NCBI GenBank assembly: GCA_016235255.1
Contig: JACRLM010000005.1
Coordinates: 1-56,915, forward strand
Source of the DNA: Nitrospinota bacterium
Lineage (GTDB): Bacteria; Nitrospinota_A; UBA7883; JACRLM01
DNA length: 56,915 bases
Direction of reading: 5' to 3'
A program made the translations under genes and the position numbers. Positions 1 to 9,157 of the stretch are shown here, piece by piece (the first letter of the stretch is position 1; each line of letters starts with the position of its first letter). The notes under the pieces were generated by a model that was given only the letters and a program-made list of their open reading frames with translations, searched no databases and was not told the DNA's origin.

Positions 1-2
1 AA

Positions 3-122
3 ATTCTACAGATTCTGAGCCTCACAATGTTCGAGAAAACCCCGTTGGATCAACTGCTTGCGGAAACTGTCACAAACGGATTTCAGCCGGTTTCAGACAA
101 TCAGCTGTTTTTGTTCGACTAA
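3..122 (+). mobile_element. C-terminal end of an IS4-like transposase (cut by window edge)
   Basis: An open frame runs in from the window edge and stops at TAA 120-122. It encodes about 39 residues, with the patterns ILQILSLTMFEKTP near the start and NQLFLFD at the end. This combination (LQILS..FEKTP, then a terminal NQL.LFD) is what I know from the C-termini of IS4-type transposases. No catalytic residues lie in the visible part, so the assignment rests on the tail alone. The following 160 bases up to the hicB stop hold no gene that I can see and probably include the element's right end. Confidence 0.5.
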
Positions 123-282
123 CGTTGGGACACTAGTGATGCAAAGTATAAAAACAATATGCAGGTGGAGCTGAATATATGGCCTTGGCCGGCAGCCACG
201 TGGAAGAAAATGGCCTTCTAAGATGATGTCCGTTACGCAGATAATTTAGGTGCGCTTGGCCGCACCACGAAAAGCATCGCGC

Positions 283-636
283 CTATTCCTTTTCTATGAC
301 CATCTGAAAGGCCTTTTTTGCGAAGTTGTTAAGCGACACGCCTTTTCGTCTTGCCGCAAGGGCGGCCTTGCGATGCAGTTCGCTGCCGACTCGCACGTTG
401 AAACTCCCCTTGAAAGGCGTTTCAGGCTTTATCCCCTCTTCATCGCAAAGCGCAAGATAATCGTCAACAGCTTCCCGGAACGCCTTTATCAGAGATCTGG
501 CGTTCTTGCCCTCATAGCTGATCAGCGCCCGGACGAATTCCACCTTGCCGAAAAAAACGCCGCTGTCCTGGTCCATATGGATAGAGCCGTAATATCCCTT
601 GCGCTCCATCATGTCCGAAGCTGATTGTGGCCTCAT
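283..636 (-). CDS. hicB: HicB-family antitoxin
   Basis: This is the antitoxin of a type II toxin-antitoxin pair; HicB proteins bind and neutralise the HicA mRNA interferase and repress their own operon. The 117-residue product has the HicB partial RNase-H-like fold at residues 10-75 (KGYYGSIHMD, then FFGKVEF) and a ribbon-helix-helix-like C-terminus (HRKAALAARRKGVSLNNFAK) for DNA binding. The start ATG overlaps the hicA stop as ATGA at 633-636, so the two genes are translationally coupled. An internal Met at residue 9 or 10 is an alternative start. The family call is firm; the RNA target is unknown. Confidence 0.85.
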   Translation of the reverse strand: MRPQSASDMMERKGYYGSIHMDQDSGVFFGKVEFVRALISYEGKNARSLIKAFREAVDDYLALCDEEGIKPETPFKGSFNVRVGSELHRKAALAARRKGVSLNNFAKKAFQMVIEKE

Positions 637-878
637 ATGAGATTGTTTTCCTCCAGCGCTTCCTTGATTTGCCCAATCTGATAACGTTTTAGAATATTCG
701 ACGGATGCGGCTCATGCAGGCATATCGGAGGGAAATCTCCATGGACAAACCTGCGCCGCGATCCAGCCCCGATTGACAACCGGTATCCCATCCCTTTGAG
801 CATGGTGACAAGCTCCTGCCATGTGAAATCAGGCGGTTCATTCTTGAACCTGCCAACAAGCTTTTCTCTTTTGCTCAT
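633..878 (-). CDS. hicA: HicA-family mRNA interferase toxin
   Basis: An 81-residue protein of the usual HicA size and dsRBD-like layout: a first helix (WQELVTMLKGMGYRL), the GSRRRFVH strand pair, and the LHEPHPSNILKRYQIGQI segment that recurs in one large HicA subfamily. HicA toxins cleave mRNA independently of the ribosome. In many HicA proteins the catalytic His follows GS; here that position is Arg, and the nearby His residues (FVH, LHEPH) are conserved instead, as I recall for this subfamily. It is the first gene of the hicAB pair and overlaps hicB by 4 nt. Confidence 0.85.
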   Translation of the reverse strand: MSKREKLVGRFKNEPPDFTWQELVTMLKGMGYRLSIGAGSRRRFVHGDFPPICLHEPHPSNILKRYQIGQIKEALEENNLI

Positions 879-886
879 CAGTCCGT

Positions 887-895
887 ATTATAACA
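887..895 (-). promoter_or_regulatory. Extended -10 promoter element for hicAB
   Basis: Read on the minus strand, the sequence is TGTTATAAT, a perfect TATAAT with an upstream TGn extension, nine bases before the hicA ATG. No convincing -35 box lies 17 bases further upstream, as expected for an extended -10 promoter. The transcript would be almost leaderless. Confidence 0.45.
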
Positions 896-934
896 CTAAA
901 ATAAATGTGCGACTGATAATGGTTGCATCAGCCG

Positions 935-2050
935 TCATCCAAGCTTCTTCTTGAATCTCATCGTGGCCAGGGTCATGAACACGCAGCCGAGCGCGAAAAG
1001 CGCCAGCGCGTTGGGCCACAATGTGTCCAGCCCCATCCCCTTGAGGAACACCCCCCTTATCAGCACAAGGAAATGCCGCAGCGGATTGGCCAGCGTGGCG
1101 ATTTGCACGGGCCCGGGCATGTTCACCACCGGGAACATGAAGCCGGAGAGCAGCACCGCCGGGGCGAAAATCAGGAACGTGGCCATCATCGCCTGCTGCT
1201 GTGTCTTTGCGATGGTGGAAAGAAACAGCCCCAGGGAGAGCGACGACAAAAGGTATATCGCCGTGAAAAACGTCAGCAGCAGTATGGAGCCCTTGATCGG
1301 TATCTGGTACCAGTGCACCGCCACGGCGGTGACGAAGAACATGTCCGCAAACCCTATCATGGCAAAGGGTATCGTCTTGCCCAGAATAAGCTCCACGGGC
1401 TTAAGCGGCGTCACCATCAATTGCTCCATGGTGCCGATCTCCTTTTCCCGCACCACCGCCATGGAGGTGAGCAACAGGCTTATTAGCATCACGATTATGG
1501 CGATGACCCCGGGGACGTTATAGTTGCGGCTGCGAAGCTCCGGGTTGTACCAGGCGCGCACTTTCAGGTCCACAATCGCCGGGCGGACTTTCACCGCGCC
1601 CGCCCCCATCTGCGCGGAATAGCCGCTGATGATGAGGCTTGCGTAGCCTATGGCTATGGTGGCGGAATTGGAGTCGGTCCCGTCGGCCAGCAGTTGCACG
1701 GTGGCGGGCTCGCCCGTCCTTTTTATGTCCTTTGAAAAACCGGAGGGGACGATCACCGCCAGTGTAGCGTTCCCCTTTTCCATCACACGCTGGGCGCCAT
1801 CAGGCGAAACGGCATGGTCCACTATCCGGAAATAACCGGACGATTCCATGCGCCGGACAAGTTCACGGGATTCATACGACCTGTCCATGTCGCACACGGC
1901 CGTGGCCACGTTGTTCACGTCCAGGGTGACGGCGTATCCGAAAACGATGGTCTGCAGGATGGGGGCGCCGAAGATGAAGAACTTCATCCGTGTGTCGCGG
2001 AACACCTGGATGAACTCCTTTACCACCATCATCCGTATGCGTTCGAACAT
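935..2050 (-). CDS. ABC-2 type transporter permease (second permease of exporter operon)
   Basis: Membrane subunit of an ABC-2 exporter of the YbhS/YbhR/YhhJ type, 371 residues from the chosen ATG (MFERIRMMVVKEFIQ), which lies 2 nt after the preceding permease stop. Topology: one N-terminal membrane helix (residues 20-40), a long extracytoplasmic domain (about 45-170), then five helices containing the family block VVREKEIGTMEQLMVTPLKP near residue 225. An open frame continues upstream into the neighbouring gene but only as a shadow. The last gene of the six-gene operon. The substrate cannot be read from sequence; drugs, lipids or dyes are exported by characterised relatives. Confidence 0.85.
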   Translation of the reverse strand: MFERIRMMVVKEFIQVFRDTRMKFFIFGAPILQTIVFGYAVTLDVNNVATAVCDMDRSYESRELVRRMESSGYFRIVDHAVSPDGAQRVMEKGNATLAVIVPSGFSKDIKRTGEPATVQLLADGTDSNSATIAIGYASLIISGYSAQMGAGAVKVRPAIVDLKVRAWYNPELRSRNYNVPGVIAIIVMLISLLLTSMAVVREKEIGTMEQLMVTPLKPVELILGKTIPFAMIGFADMFFVTAVAVHWYQIPIKGSILLLTFFTAIYLLSSLSLGLFLSTIAKTQQQAMMATFLIFAPAVLLSGFMFPVVNMPGPVQIATLANPLRHFLVLIRGVFLKGMGLDTLWPNALALFALGCVFMTLATMRFKKKLG

Positions 2051-2052
2051 TG

Positions 2053-3159
2053 TCAGCCGATCCTCTTGACGAACTTGAGGTTGGCGGCGGTGAACACAAC
2101 GATCCCGAAGACCAATAGCAGGAACGCGTCGTAGGCCACGTCCGCCAATCCGCTCCCTTTCAAGAATATCCCCTTGAGGATCGCCACGAAATACCGGGCC
2201 GGGATGACGTTTGTGATGTATTGCAATACGAGGGGCATGTTGGCTATGGAGATGATGAATCCGGACAGCAGAAACGCCGGCAGGAACGTGGCCACAAGGG
2301 AGAACTGGCTGGCCGGAAGCTGTGAGCGGGCGATGATGGATATCAGCGCACCGAGGCTTAATAGGCCGAACAGGAACACGCATGAGAGCGCCATGAGAAG
2401 GACGACGCTGCCGCGAAGCGGCGTTTTGAACAGGAACACCGCCACGCCGACGGAAAAGGCCATGTCCACAAACCCGATGGCGAAATAGGGGATGATCTTG
2501 CCGGTGACAAGCTCCACGGTCTTCACCGGGGTGGAGATAAGCTGTTCCATCGTCCCGCGTTCCCATTCACGGGCGATGGTAAGGGAGGTGAGCAGCGCCG
2601 CTATCACCGACAGGATCACCGCGATAAGCCCCGGCACGATGAAGTTGCGGGACTTCAGGTCTTCGTTGTACCAGACGCGCACTCTCGGCTCAATCACGGG
2701 CCGTATTCCGGGGGCCGATTCCGAAGTGAACCGCGCCGCCGCCGCCGCCATGTAGCCTATTGCTATGGTGGCGGTGTTCGCGTCCGCCCCGTCCACGATC
2801 ACCTGCAACGGCGCCGGGACGCCGGAAACAAGGTTCCTGGAAAAATCGTTGGGGAACACCACCCCAACTTTCGCCTTCCCGGCGTCCACAAGGGAGGCAA
2901 GCTGGCTTTCGTTGTCCGTGTACCCGATGTTCGTAAAATAGCCGCTGGCTGTCATGCTGTTTACAAAGCCGCGGCTTTGCGAGCTTTTGTCGTTGTCCGC
3001 CACGGCCACGGTGATGCGGTCTATGTCCATGGATATGGCGTAGCCGAAAATGAAAAGGAGGATCAGCGGCAGCAGGAACGCCAGCGCCATGCTGATAGGA
3101 TCGCGCTTTATCTGGATGAACTCCTTGCGGGCGACGGCGATGGTCCTGGCGATGTTCAT
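2053..3159 (-). CDS. ABC-2 type transporter permease (first permease)
   Basis: A 368-residue ABC-2 permease, homologous in layout to its neighbour: helix at residues 22-42 (SMALAFLLPLILLFIFGYAI), a large periplasmic loop with the paired YNEDLKSRNFIVPGL stretch before the second helix, and EWERGTMEQLISTPV between helices. It starts one base after the second ATPase's stop codon. Two different permeases with two different ATPases suggest a heterodimeric channel, as in the YbhFSR exporter of enterics. Confidence 0.85.
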   Translation of the reverse strand: MNIARTIAVARKEFIQIKRDPISMALAFLLPLILLFIFGYAISMDIDRITVAVADNDKSSQSRGFVNSMTASGYFTNIGYTDNESQLASLVDAGKAKVGVVFPNDFSRNLVSGVPAPLQVIVDGADANTATIAIGYMAAAAARFTSESAPGIRPVIEPRVRVWYNEDLKSRNFIVPGLIAVILSVIAALLTSLTIAREWERGTMEQLISTPVKTVELVTGKIIPYFAIGFVDMAFSVGVAVFLFKTPLRGSVVLLMALSCVFLFGLLSLGALISIIARSQLPASQFSLVATFLPAFLLSGFIISIANMPLVLQYITNVIPARYFVAILKGIFLKGSGLADVAYDAFLLLVFGIVVFTAANLKFVKRIG

Positions 3160-3160
3160 G

Positions 3161-4078
3161 TCACGCCACCTCGATCAACGACACGAACACGTCCTCCAGC
3201 GATGGGGCGATATTTGCGATCCCCTTCACGGCGAACCCATTTGCGGTGAGCACACTCCTCGCATTGTCACCGTCTCCCGCCGCCTCGTCCACCGTCAGGT
3301 GGATCATGCTGCCGAAAATCGCCGCCTCCATCCCGGCCTCTTCGAGCGCCTCCATAGCCTCTATGGGCCGGTCCACCTCCACCTCGATCACGCGGCGTTT
3401 CATGTATTTTGTCTTAAGCTCCTCCGGCGATCCTTCCGCGATGATCCCCCCCCTGTATATGAGCGCCAGCCTGCCGCAATACTCCGCCTCCTCCATGTAA
3501 TGGGTGGTGACGAACACCGTGGCGCCCCCCTCCGCCATTGTGTAAATCAGGCTCCAGAAATTCCGGCGCGACACAGGGTCCACCCCGGACGTCGGCTCGT
3601 CCAGAAAAATGATGGGAGGCTCATGCAGTATGGCGCAGCCGAGGGCGAGCCGCTGTTTTATCCCGCCGGGCAGGTTCCGGGTCAGTGTTTTTCCGCCCCC
3701 GCCAAGCCCGGCCATTTCGAGCGCCATCTGTTTGCGCGCGGAGGCCCTGGATTTTGGGACGTTGTATATCCCCATGAAGAAGTTTATGTTCTGCTCCACC
3801 GTCAGGTCGTCATATAGTGAGAACCGCTGGGACATATAGCCGATGTTCTTTTTTATCTCCTCGCTTTGCGTGGCCACGTCCAGCCCGCCAACACGGCCAG
3901 CCCCGGCAGTGGGATTCAATAGCCCGCACAGCATCTTGATGGTGGTGGACTTGCCAGCCCCGTTCGGGCCGAGGAAGCCGAAAATCTCCCCCTTGCCAAC
4001 CGAAAGGCTGATGTTGTTCACGGCGGTGAAATCGCCGAACTTCTTTGTCAGCCCAATGACTTCCACCGCGTTTTCCAT
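3161..4078 (-). CDS. ABC transporter ATP-binding protein (second ATPase)
   Basis: Cytoplasmic ATPase, 305 residues from ATG 4078 (MENAVEVIGLTKKFGDF), preceded by GGGAG on its strand. Walker A is GPNGAGKST, Walker B IIFLDEPTSGVDP, and the H-loop VTTHYMEEAE. The signature is LPGGIKQ instead of the usual LSGGQ-type sequence, a mild deviation that the partner ATPase does not share. A C-terminal domain of about 80 residues follows the nucleotide-binding domain, typical of DrrA/YbhF-like subunits. A longer open frame extends 22 codons upstream into the preceding gene but lacks a better ribosome site. Confidence 0.88.
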   Translation of the reverse strand: MENAVEVIGLTKKFGDFTAVNNISLSVGKGEIFGFLGPNGAGKSTTIKMLCGLLNPTAGAGRVGGLDVATQSEEIKKNIGYMSQRFSLYDDLTVEQNINFFMGIYNVPKSRASARKQMALEMAGLGGGGKTLTRNLPGGIKQRLALGCAILHEPPIIFLDEPTSGVDPVSRRNFWSLIYTMAEGGATVFVTTHYMEEAEYCGRLALIYRGGIIAEGSPEELKTKYMKRRVIEVEVDRPIEAMEALEEAGMEAAIFGSMIHLTVDEAAGDGDNARSVLTANGFAVKGIANIAPSLEDVFVSLIEVA

Positions 4079-4086
4079 GGTTCTCC

Positions 4087-5007
4087 CTAACGCTCCACCA
4101 TGGAGATGAACATGTCCTCCAGCGACGGGGTGATCTGCCGCCAATCCTTGATTTGCACACCCCCCTCCGTCAGAGCTTTTTTCAAAAGTTCCGCAACCTC
4201 GTGCGACTCGGTTGAAACGTGCGCCTTATGTCCATAAACGTTCGCCCCGGCCACTCCGGGCGTCTTGACGGCGATCTGGGCCGCGGCCCGGGCGTTGTCT
4301 GCGGTAAGTTCGAACATGGGCCTGCCCAGGGAGTTTTTAATGGCCTTCGGATCGTCGGTGACGAGCAGTTTTCCCTTGTCCAGAAAGCCCACCCTGCCGA
4401 ACCGCTCCGCCTCGTCAAGGTACGCGGTGGAGACGAATATGGTCACCCCTTCGCGCAGCATGGCGTACAGGATGCGCCAGAAATCGCGGCGGGATACGGG
4501 GTCCACCCCGTTTGTCGGTTCGTCGAGCAGCAGCACTTTCGGGGTGTGGATCAGCGCGCATGCCAATCCCAGTTTTTGCTTCATCCCGCCGGAGAGGGCG
4601 CCAGCGAGCCTGTCTGTGAAAGGGGCGAGGTTTGAAAAGGTAAGAAGCCTTTCGATCCTTCCGGGGCGCTCTTTTTGCGGGGTCTCGTAAAGGTCGGCGT
4701 AGAAGACAAGGTTTTCCATCACGGTCAGGTCCTCGTAAAGGCCGAACCGCTGGGACATGTAGCCGATCTTTTCTTTTATCCGTTCGCTTTCATGGATGAT
4801 CGAATGCCCCTCCACCCACGCTTCGCCCGATGTGGGGCGCAGAATGCCGGCCAGCAGGCGCATCACGGTGGTCTTGCCGGCCCCGTCCGGGCCCACAAGG
4901 CCGAAAAGCTCGCCGCTTTTCACTTCCAGTCCAAGCCCGTCCACCGCCGTCACGGCGCCAAACCGCCTCGTCAAAGACCGGGCGAGGATGGCCGGTTGGT
5001 CACTCAT
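4087..5007 (-). CDS. ABC transporter ATP-binding protein (first ATPase)
   Basis: A 306-residue ATPase with Walker A GPDGAGKTT, signature LSGGMKQ, Walker B VLLLDEPTNGVDP and a FVSTAYLDEAERF segment in which Ala replaces the usual switch His (compare THYMEEAE in its partner). One subunit therefore has a degenerate H-loop and the other a degenerate signature, the pattern of an asymmetric ATPase pair. In E. coli YbhF the two ATPase domains are fused; here they are separate genes 8 nt apart. The start overlaps the HlyD-like gene's end by 8 nt. Confidence 0.88.
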   Translation of the reverse strand: MSDQPAILARSLTRRFGAVTAVDGLGLEVKSGELFGLVGPDGAGKTTVMRLLAGILRPTSGEAWVEGHSIIHESERIKEKIGYMSQRFGLYEDLTVMENLVFYADLYETPQKERPGRIERLLTFSNLAPFTDRLAGALSGGMKQKLGLACALIHTPKVLLLDEPTNGVDPVSRRDFWRILYAMLREGVTIFVSTAYLDEAERFGRVGFLDKGKLLVTDDPKAIKNSLGRPMFELTADNARAAAQIAVKTPGVAGANVYGHKAHVSTESHEVAELLKKALTEGGVQIKDWRQITPSLEDMFISMVER

Positions 5008-5989
5008 GGGTCAGGATTTTCACGTCCGCCGGCATACCGGGCTTAAGCTCCCCGTTCTGGTTTTTCACCGCCACCTTCATCCCGAACACCATCTTCACCC
5101 GCTCTTCTTTCGTCTGGATGTTCTTCGGCGTGAACTCCGCCTCGGAGGATATCTGTTTTACCGTACCCTCATAGACCTTGGCCGGATAGGTGTCCACCCG
5201 CACTTCCGCCTTCTGCCCAAGCTTCACCTCGCCAAGCCTGCTTTCCTTCACATACACCTTCACCCACGGGTTTTCCATGTCGCCAATTCGGAACACAGGC
5301 GAGCCGGCCGCCACAGTCTCCCCCTGTTCGGAGTATCGTTTCAAAATGACCCCGGCGATGGGGGCGCGAAGCGTGGCGTCGTTTAGCCTTTCCATGGCCA
5401 CGGCCAGGGAAGCTTCCGCCTGCTTTAACCTCCGCTCCGCGGCGGACAAAGATTCCTTGCGCGCCCCGGCCTTCACAAGGCTTAACGCCTCCTCAGCCCG
5501 TTTATGGCCCGATTCGGCAAGCTCCAGATATTTCTCCGCCTCGTCCATCCGCTGGGCGGAAACGGCCCCGCTGTCAAACAGGGTTTTGGACCGTTCATAA
5601 TCCTTGCGCGCCTTTTCAAGTTCGGCTGTCGCGTAGTCCACACCCGATTCCGCCTGTGCAAGCTCCTGTGGCCGGGCGCCCGCGCGAAGTTCCGCCAGCC
5701 TGAACTTGGCCTCCTCCATCCCTGCGGTGGCGGCGGCGGCAAGCCCTTCCAGCTCCGCGCTTTCCAGCCGTGCGATCACGGCGCCTTTTTCAACTTTCAT
5801 CCCCTCGTCGGCCATAAGCGCCGCCACGCGTCCGGGGGTCTTGAATCCCGTGTCTATTTCCAAGACCTCCACGTTGCCCGAAAGGGCCATCGCCCCGGAG
5901 TTTTGGGATTTGCGCGATGCAAGGTAGGACCAGGCCGCAAACGTTACAATCAGCAATGCGGCGGCGGCGATTATGATCTTTTTTGCCAT
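5000..5989 (-). CDS. HlyD-family periplasmic adaptor (membrane fusion protein)
   Basis: 329 residues from ATG 5989 (MAKKIIIAAAALL), one base after the TolC-like stop. An N-terminal signal anchor (residues 4-21) is followed by a biotinyl-lipoyl-like half (FKTPGRVAALMADEGMKVEKGAVIARLES), a long alpha-helical hairpin (about 75-190, rich in Ala, Glu and Arg), the second lipoyl half (LRAPIAGVILKRYSEQGETVAAG) and a beta-barrel end. It matches the YbhG/HlyD adaptor that links an inner-membrane ABC exporter to an outer-membrane channel, and its place between the channel gene and the ATPases supports that. Confidence 0.88.
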   Translation of the reverse strand: MAKKIIIAAAALLIVTFAAWSYLASRKSQNSGAMALSGNVEVLEIDTGFKTPGRVAALMADEGMKVEKGAVIARLESAELEGLAAAATAGMEEAKFRLAELRAGARPQELAQAESGVDYATAELEKARKDYERSKTLFDSGAVSAQRMDEAEKYLELAESGHKRAEEALSLVKAGARKESLSAAERRLKQAEASLAVAMERLNDATLRAPIAGVILKRYSEQGETVAAGSPVFRIGDMENPWVKVYVKESRLGEVKLGQKAEVRVDTYPAKVYEGTVKQISSEAEFTPKNIQTKEERVKMVFGMKVAVKNQNGELKPGMPADVKILTHE

Positions 5990-5990
5990 G

Positions 5991-7304
5991 TCAGCTTTCC
6001 TTTCCGTTGGAGCCTCCGATGGCCCGGCGAAGCGCGGCGACGGCGATGTCCCTGTCAAAAAGCGCCTGCAGATAGTCCGACTCCGACCGGAGCAGATAAG
6101 CGTTCGCGTCCAGCACGTCGGCGGAGATTCCCGCCCCGGCGTTGTACTTCAACGTTTCTATCCTCTGCGCCTCGCTGGCCGCGTCCACGGCGGATTTGGC
6201 CGCCTCCATCCGTTTGGCGGCGTTCTCTATGGCGTATTGCGCTTCCTTCACCTCACGGACGATATTGATGCGCGCCCCCCGTTCGTCTTCACGGGCCTTT
6301 TCCAGTTCTTCGCGTTCCTTGGCGGTCTCGGCGCTAATGGCCCCGCCGTCATAGAAAGGGAGGGTCATTTTAAGCGACGCGTTCCAGTTTTCATTGAACG
6401 CCAGCGCGTCCCCGGCCCGGCCCGCGTAATCCGCGGAAAGGGTGAGGCTCGGCAGGCGTTTCGCCCCGGCCATGCTCACCCGCTCCTCGGCTATTTTCAT
6501 CCGGGCGCGCGCGGCGGCAAGCTCCGGCCGGTTCTCAAGGGCAAGGGTGACGGCCGTATCCCCGGCGGGGTATTCGGGATTGCCGTCCGTTTCACCGGAG
6601 ATGGATATCTCCAATCCCGGATCGTCCACCCCAAGAAGGGCCTTTAAAAACTCGTGGGCGCTTTTAAGTCCGTTCTCCGCCGTCAGCAGGCTCTGGACGG
6701 CGGAGGAAAGTTGCACGTCCGTCTTCAAAAGGTCGAGCTTGGCGGCGGTACCGGTCTTGTAAAAAAGCTCCGCGTTGCGTTTGTGCCCGGTGAGCCTTTT
6801 CACGTTGGACTCGGCCGCGTCCACAAGCTTGTTCAACTGCATGATCTTGTAATATGCGCTGGTGACGTTGAAGATCACGTCCTCCACACCCCCCTTGTAG
6901 AGTTCCTCGGACATGGTCTTTTTGAGCATGGCGGCGTTGACGTTTCTTTCAAGCCTGCCCCCCCGGTACAACGGAAGGCTAAACGACGCGCCAGCGTCAT
7001 ACACCGGGTTTTTAAATTCGGGAAAGCTCATAGGCTCGCCCGGCAAAATGCTGATGGGGGTCAGCGGCGAATAATACCTGCCTCGCGTGGCGGCGGCGCC
7101 AAGGTCTATCCTCGGCCCCTTTTCGGCCTGGGCCGCGTTCACCTGGTTTTCGTCTATGCGTATGTCCGCCCGCTGGGCGTTCAAACGGGGATTGTGGGAA
7201 AGGGCGTAGTCCACCGCCTGCCGCAGCGACAGCCCGTCCAACTCCCCGGCCATGGCGGTGACGCCGGATAGCGCCAAGATGGCCGTAGCAATCGCAAAAC
7301 GCAT
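5991..7304 (-). CDS. TolC-family outer membrane efflux protein
   Basis: 437 residues from ATG 7304 (MRFAIATAILALSG), chosen over the ATG five codons upstream because AAAGG lies at good spacing before it. A cleavable signal peptide ends near AMAGEL. Two repeats of the outer membrane efflux domain follow, beginning LRQAVDYALSHNPRLNAQRADI and ending in long coiled-coil helices (EERVSMAGAKRLPSLTLSADY; LNDANAYLL-type repeats), as in TolC/OprM channels. It is the first gene of the operon and supplies the outer-membrane duct for the adaptor and ABC transporter encoded after it. Confidence 0.88.
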   Translation of the reverse strand: MRFAIATAILALSGVTAMAGELDGLSLRQAVDYALSHNPRLNAQRADIRIDENQVNAAQAEKGPRIDLGAAATRGRYYSPLTPISILPGEPMSFPEFKNPVYDAGASFSLPLYRGGRLERNVNAAMLKKTMSEELYKGGVEDVIFNVTSAYYKIMQLNKLVDAAESNVKRLTGHKRNAELFYKTGTAAKLDLLKTDVQLSSAVQSLLTAENGLKSAHEFLKALLGVDDPGLEISISGETDGNPEYPAGDTAVTLALENRPELAAARARMKIAEERVSMAGAKRLPSLTLSADYAGRAGDALAFNENWNASLKMTLPFYDGGAISAETAKEREELEKAREDERGARINIVREVKEAQYAIENAAKRMEAAKSAVDAASEAQRIETLKYNAGAGISADVLDANAYLLRSESDYLQALFDRDIAVAALRRAIGGSNGKES

Positions 7305-7499
7305 GGACTTGCCTTTCACAGCCGGTCACGCCTCGTTATAAAAACTATTATGGACGATATCCCCTGGCCCGGTGGAGCATATATATTATCCCCTTTCCGG
7401 GCATGGGTGGAACAGGGCTATTTTACATCCGCCGCCCGCCCCCCTGTGTCGTATAATTGATGCCAAGAGGCGATGCGGCGGTTCTGAATCATTTTTATA

Positions 7500-9136
7500 A
7501 TGGACCTGCTTTCCATGCACAACATCGAAGCGGTAATAAAATATCACGACCTGAGCCGCCACCGCATCACTCGCTATGCGGACGGCCCGGGCCATCTGGA
7601 CTGGGACACGCAGCCAAACCCGGTCCGCAATTTCACCGGCGCGCGGATTGTCAATCTCCCCCTTGCGGCCAAACATGCCGGTCATCCGTACTCCTCCATG
7701 TTCGGGATTGAGAAGGCGGCGTCCGCCCCCCTTGAAATGAAATGGCTGGCGGCGCTTTTCGAGTTGTCGGCAGGCATATCCGCATGGAAAAAGTTCGGGG
7801 AGAGCAAATGGGCGTTGCGGTGCAATCCCTCCAGCGGCAACCTGCACCCCATCGAGTGGTACGCCGTCACCGGCGGGATGGCCGGGCTTGCCGCCGGGGT
7901 ATATCATTACGACCCGTATATGCATGCCCTTGAACGCCGATGCGCTCCGGCTGAAAGTTTTAAAGATTCGGCGCCGGATGGGAGTTTCATCACGGCCTTT
8001 CCTCCATCCGCTGGCGGGAGGAATGGAAATACGGCCTGCGGGCTTACCGCTATTGCCAACTGGACGCGGGGCACGCCATCGCCGCGGTGCGCATCGCCGC
8101 CGAGGCCATTGGATGGCGCGCAAATCTTCTGTGCGAACCGGCGGACAATGATGTGGCGATGTTGCTCGGGCTTTCCAGGCAGGAAGACTATGGGCAGGCC
8201 GAGCCGGAGGAGCCGGTGGGGCTTATGCTTGTCACCGCTGGAAACAACATCGGCGGCGTGGACGCTAAAGCGGTGGAGTCGCTGGCGAAGATCGCGGCGG
8301 AGGGGAATTGGAGCGGCGCGGCGAATGTATTGAGCTACGGCCATGAGTACACCTGGACGGAGGGGGACAAGGTGGAGACCGGGTGCGTCAAGCCGGTCAC
8401 CGTGGAGACGCCGTGGAGCGCCCCGGCCATCGGCGCCGTCCAGCAATGCGGGTGCGACGACCCCGCGGCGGATGTGATACGCAAACGCCGCTCCGCCCAG
8501 GCGTTTGACGGGAAGACGGTGATGCCCGAGGAAGTATTCTACCGCATGCTGGACGCCACACTGCCACGCTACGGCGCCCCCCCGTGGGACGCGCTTTCGT
8601 GGAGCCCACGGATACACCTTGCGATGTTCGTGCACAGGGTGGAAGGATTAGTCCCCGGAATTTACACTCTGCTCCGGCGCGAGGGGGTGTTCCCGAAACT
8701 GCGTTCGGCCATGCTCCCGCAGTTCGACTGGATCAGGCCGGACAACGCTCCGCCCCACCTGCCGGTGTTCCGCCTGGCCGCCTCCGACGAGCGGCGCATG
8801 GCCCAGATGGTGTCGTGCCATCAGGACATCGCCTCCGAAAGCGTGTTGAGCCTGGGCATGCTGGCCGAATTTGGCTCAAGCCTGACACAGGGGGCGTGGT
8901 GGTATCGCAGGATGTTCTGGGAGGCGGGGATGGTGGGGCAGGTCCTTTACCTGGAGGCGGAGGCGGCGGGACTGCGGGGGACTGGCATCGGCTGTTTTTT
9001 CGACGACTCTTTCCACGAGCTATTGGGGCTGCGCGGGACTGATTTCCAGAGCCTGTATCACTTCACCGTCGGCGGCCCCATCGAGGACACGAGGCTGGAC
9101 ACCCTCCCGCCGTACTATCACCTGAATGGGCGGTAG
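7500..9136 (+). pseudogene. SagB/ThcOx-type nitroreductase, interrupted by an apparent 1-base frameshift
   Basis: The N-terminal half (frame from 7500, alternative ATG 7515) and the C-terminal half (another frame, open through 9136) together give a tandem nitroreductase-domain protein of the SagB/ThcOx oxidase type, which uses FMN, for example to oxidise azolines in peptide natural products. Recognisable blocks are YHDLSRH, LDWDTQPNPVRNF, RCNPSSGNLHPIEWY and GVYHYDP, then, in the second frame, GLSSIRWREEWKYG and YRYCQLDAGHAIAAVRIA. The frame changes between about 7985 and 8000; adding one base near 7993 would join SFIT to GLSSIRW seamlessly. Either the gene is broken or the assembly has lost a base. 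No precursor peptide or cyclodehydratase gene is nearby. Confidence 0.75.
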
Positions 9137-9157
9137 CGAAGAAGCCCCGGACGGAGC

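Noticed and set aside
935..2566. Longer 543-codon version of the second permease
   Set aside because: The extra 172 codons lie inside the other permease gene in another frame and have no permease-like sequence.
7500..9136. Programmed frameshifting in the SagB-like gene
   Set aside because: I see no slippery heptamer with a following structure at the junction; a missing base is the simpler reading.
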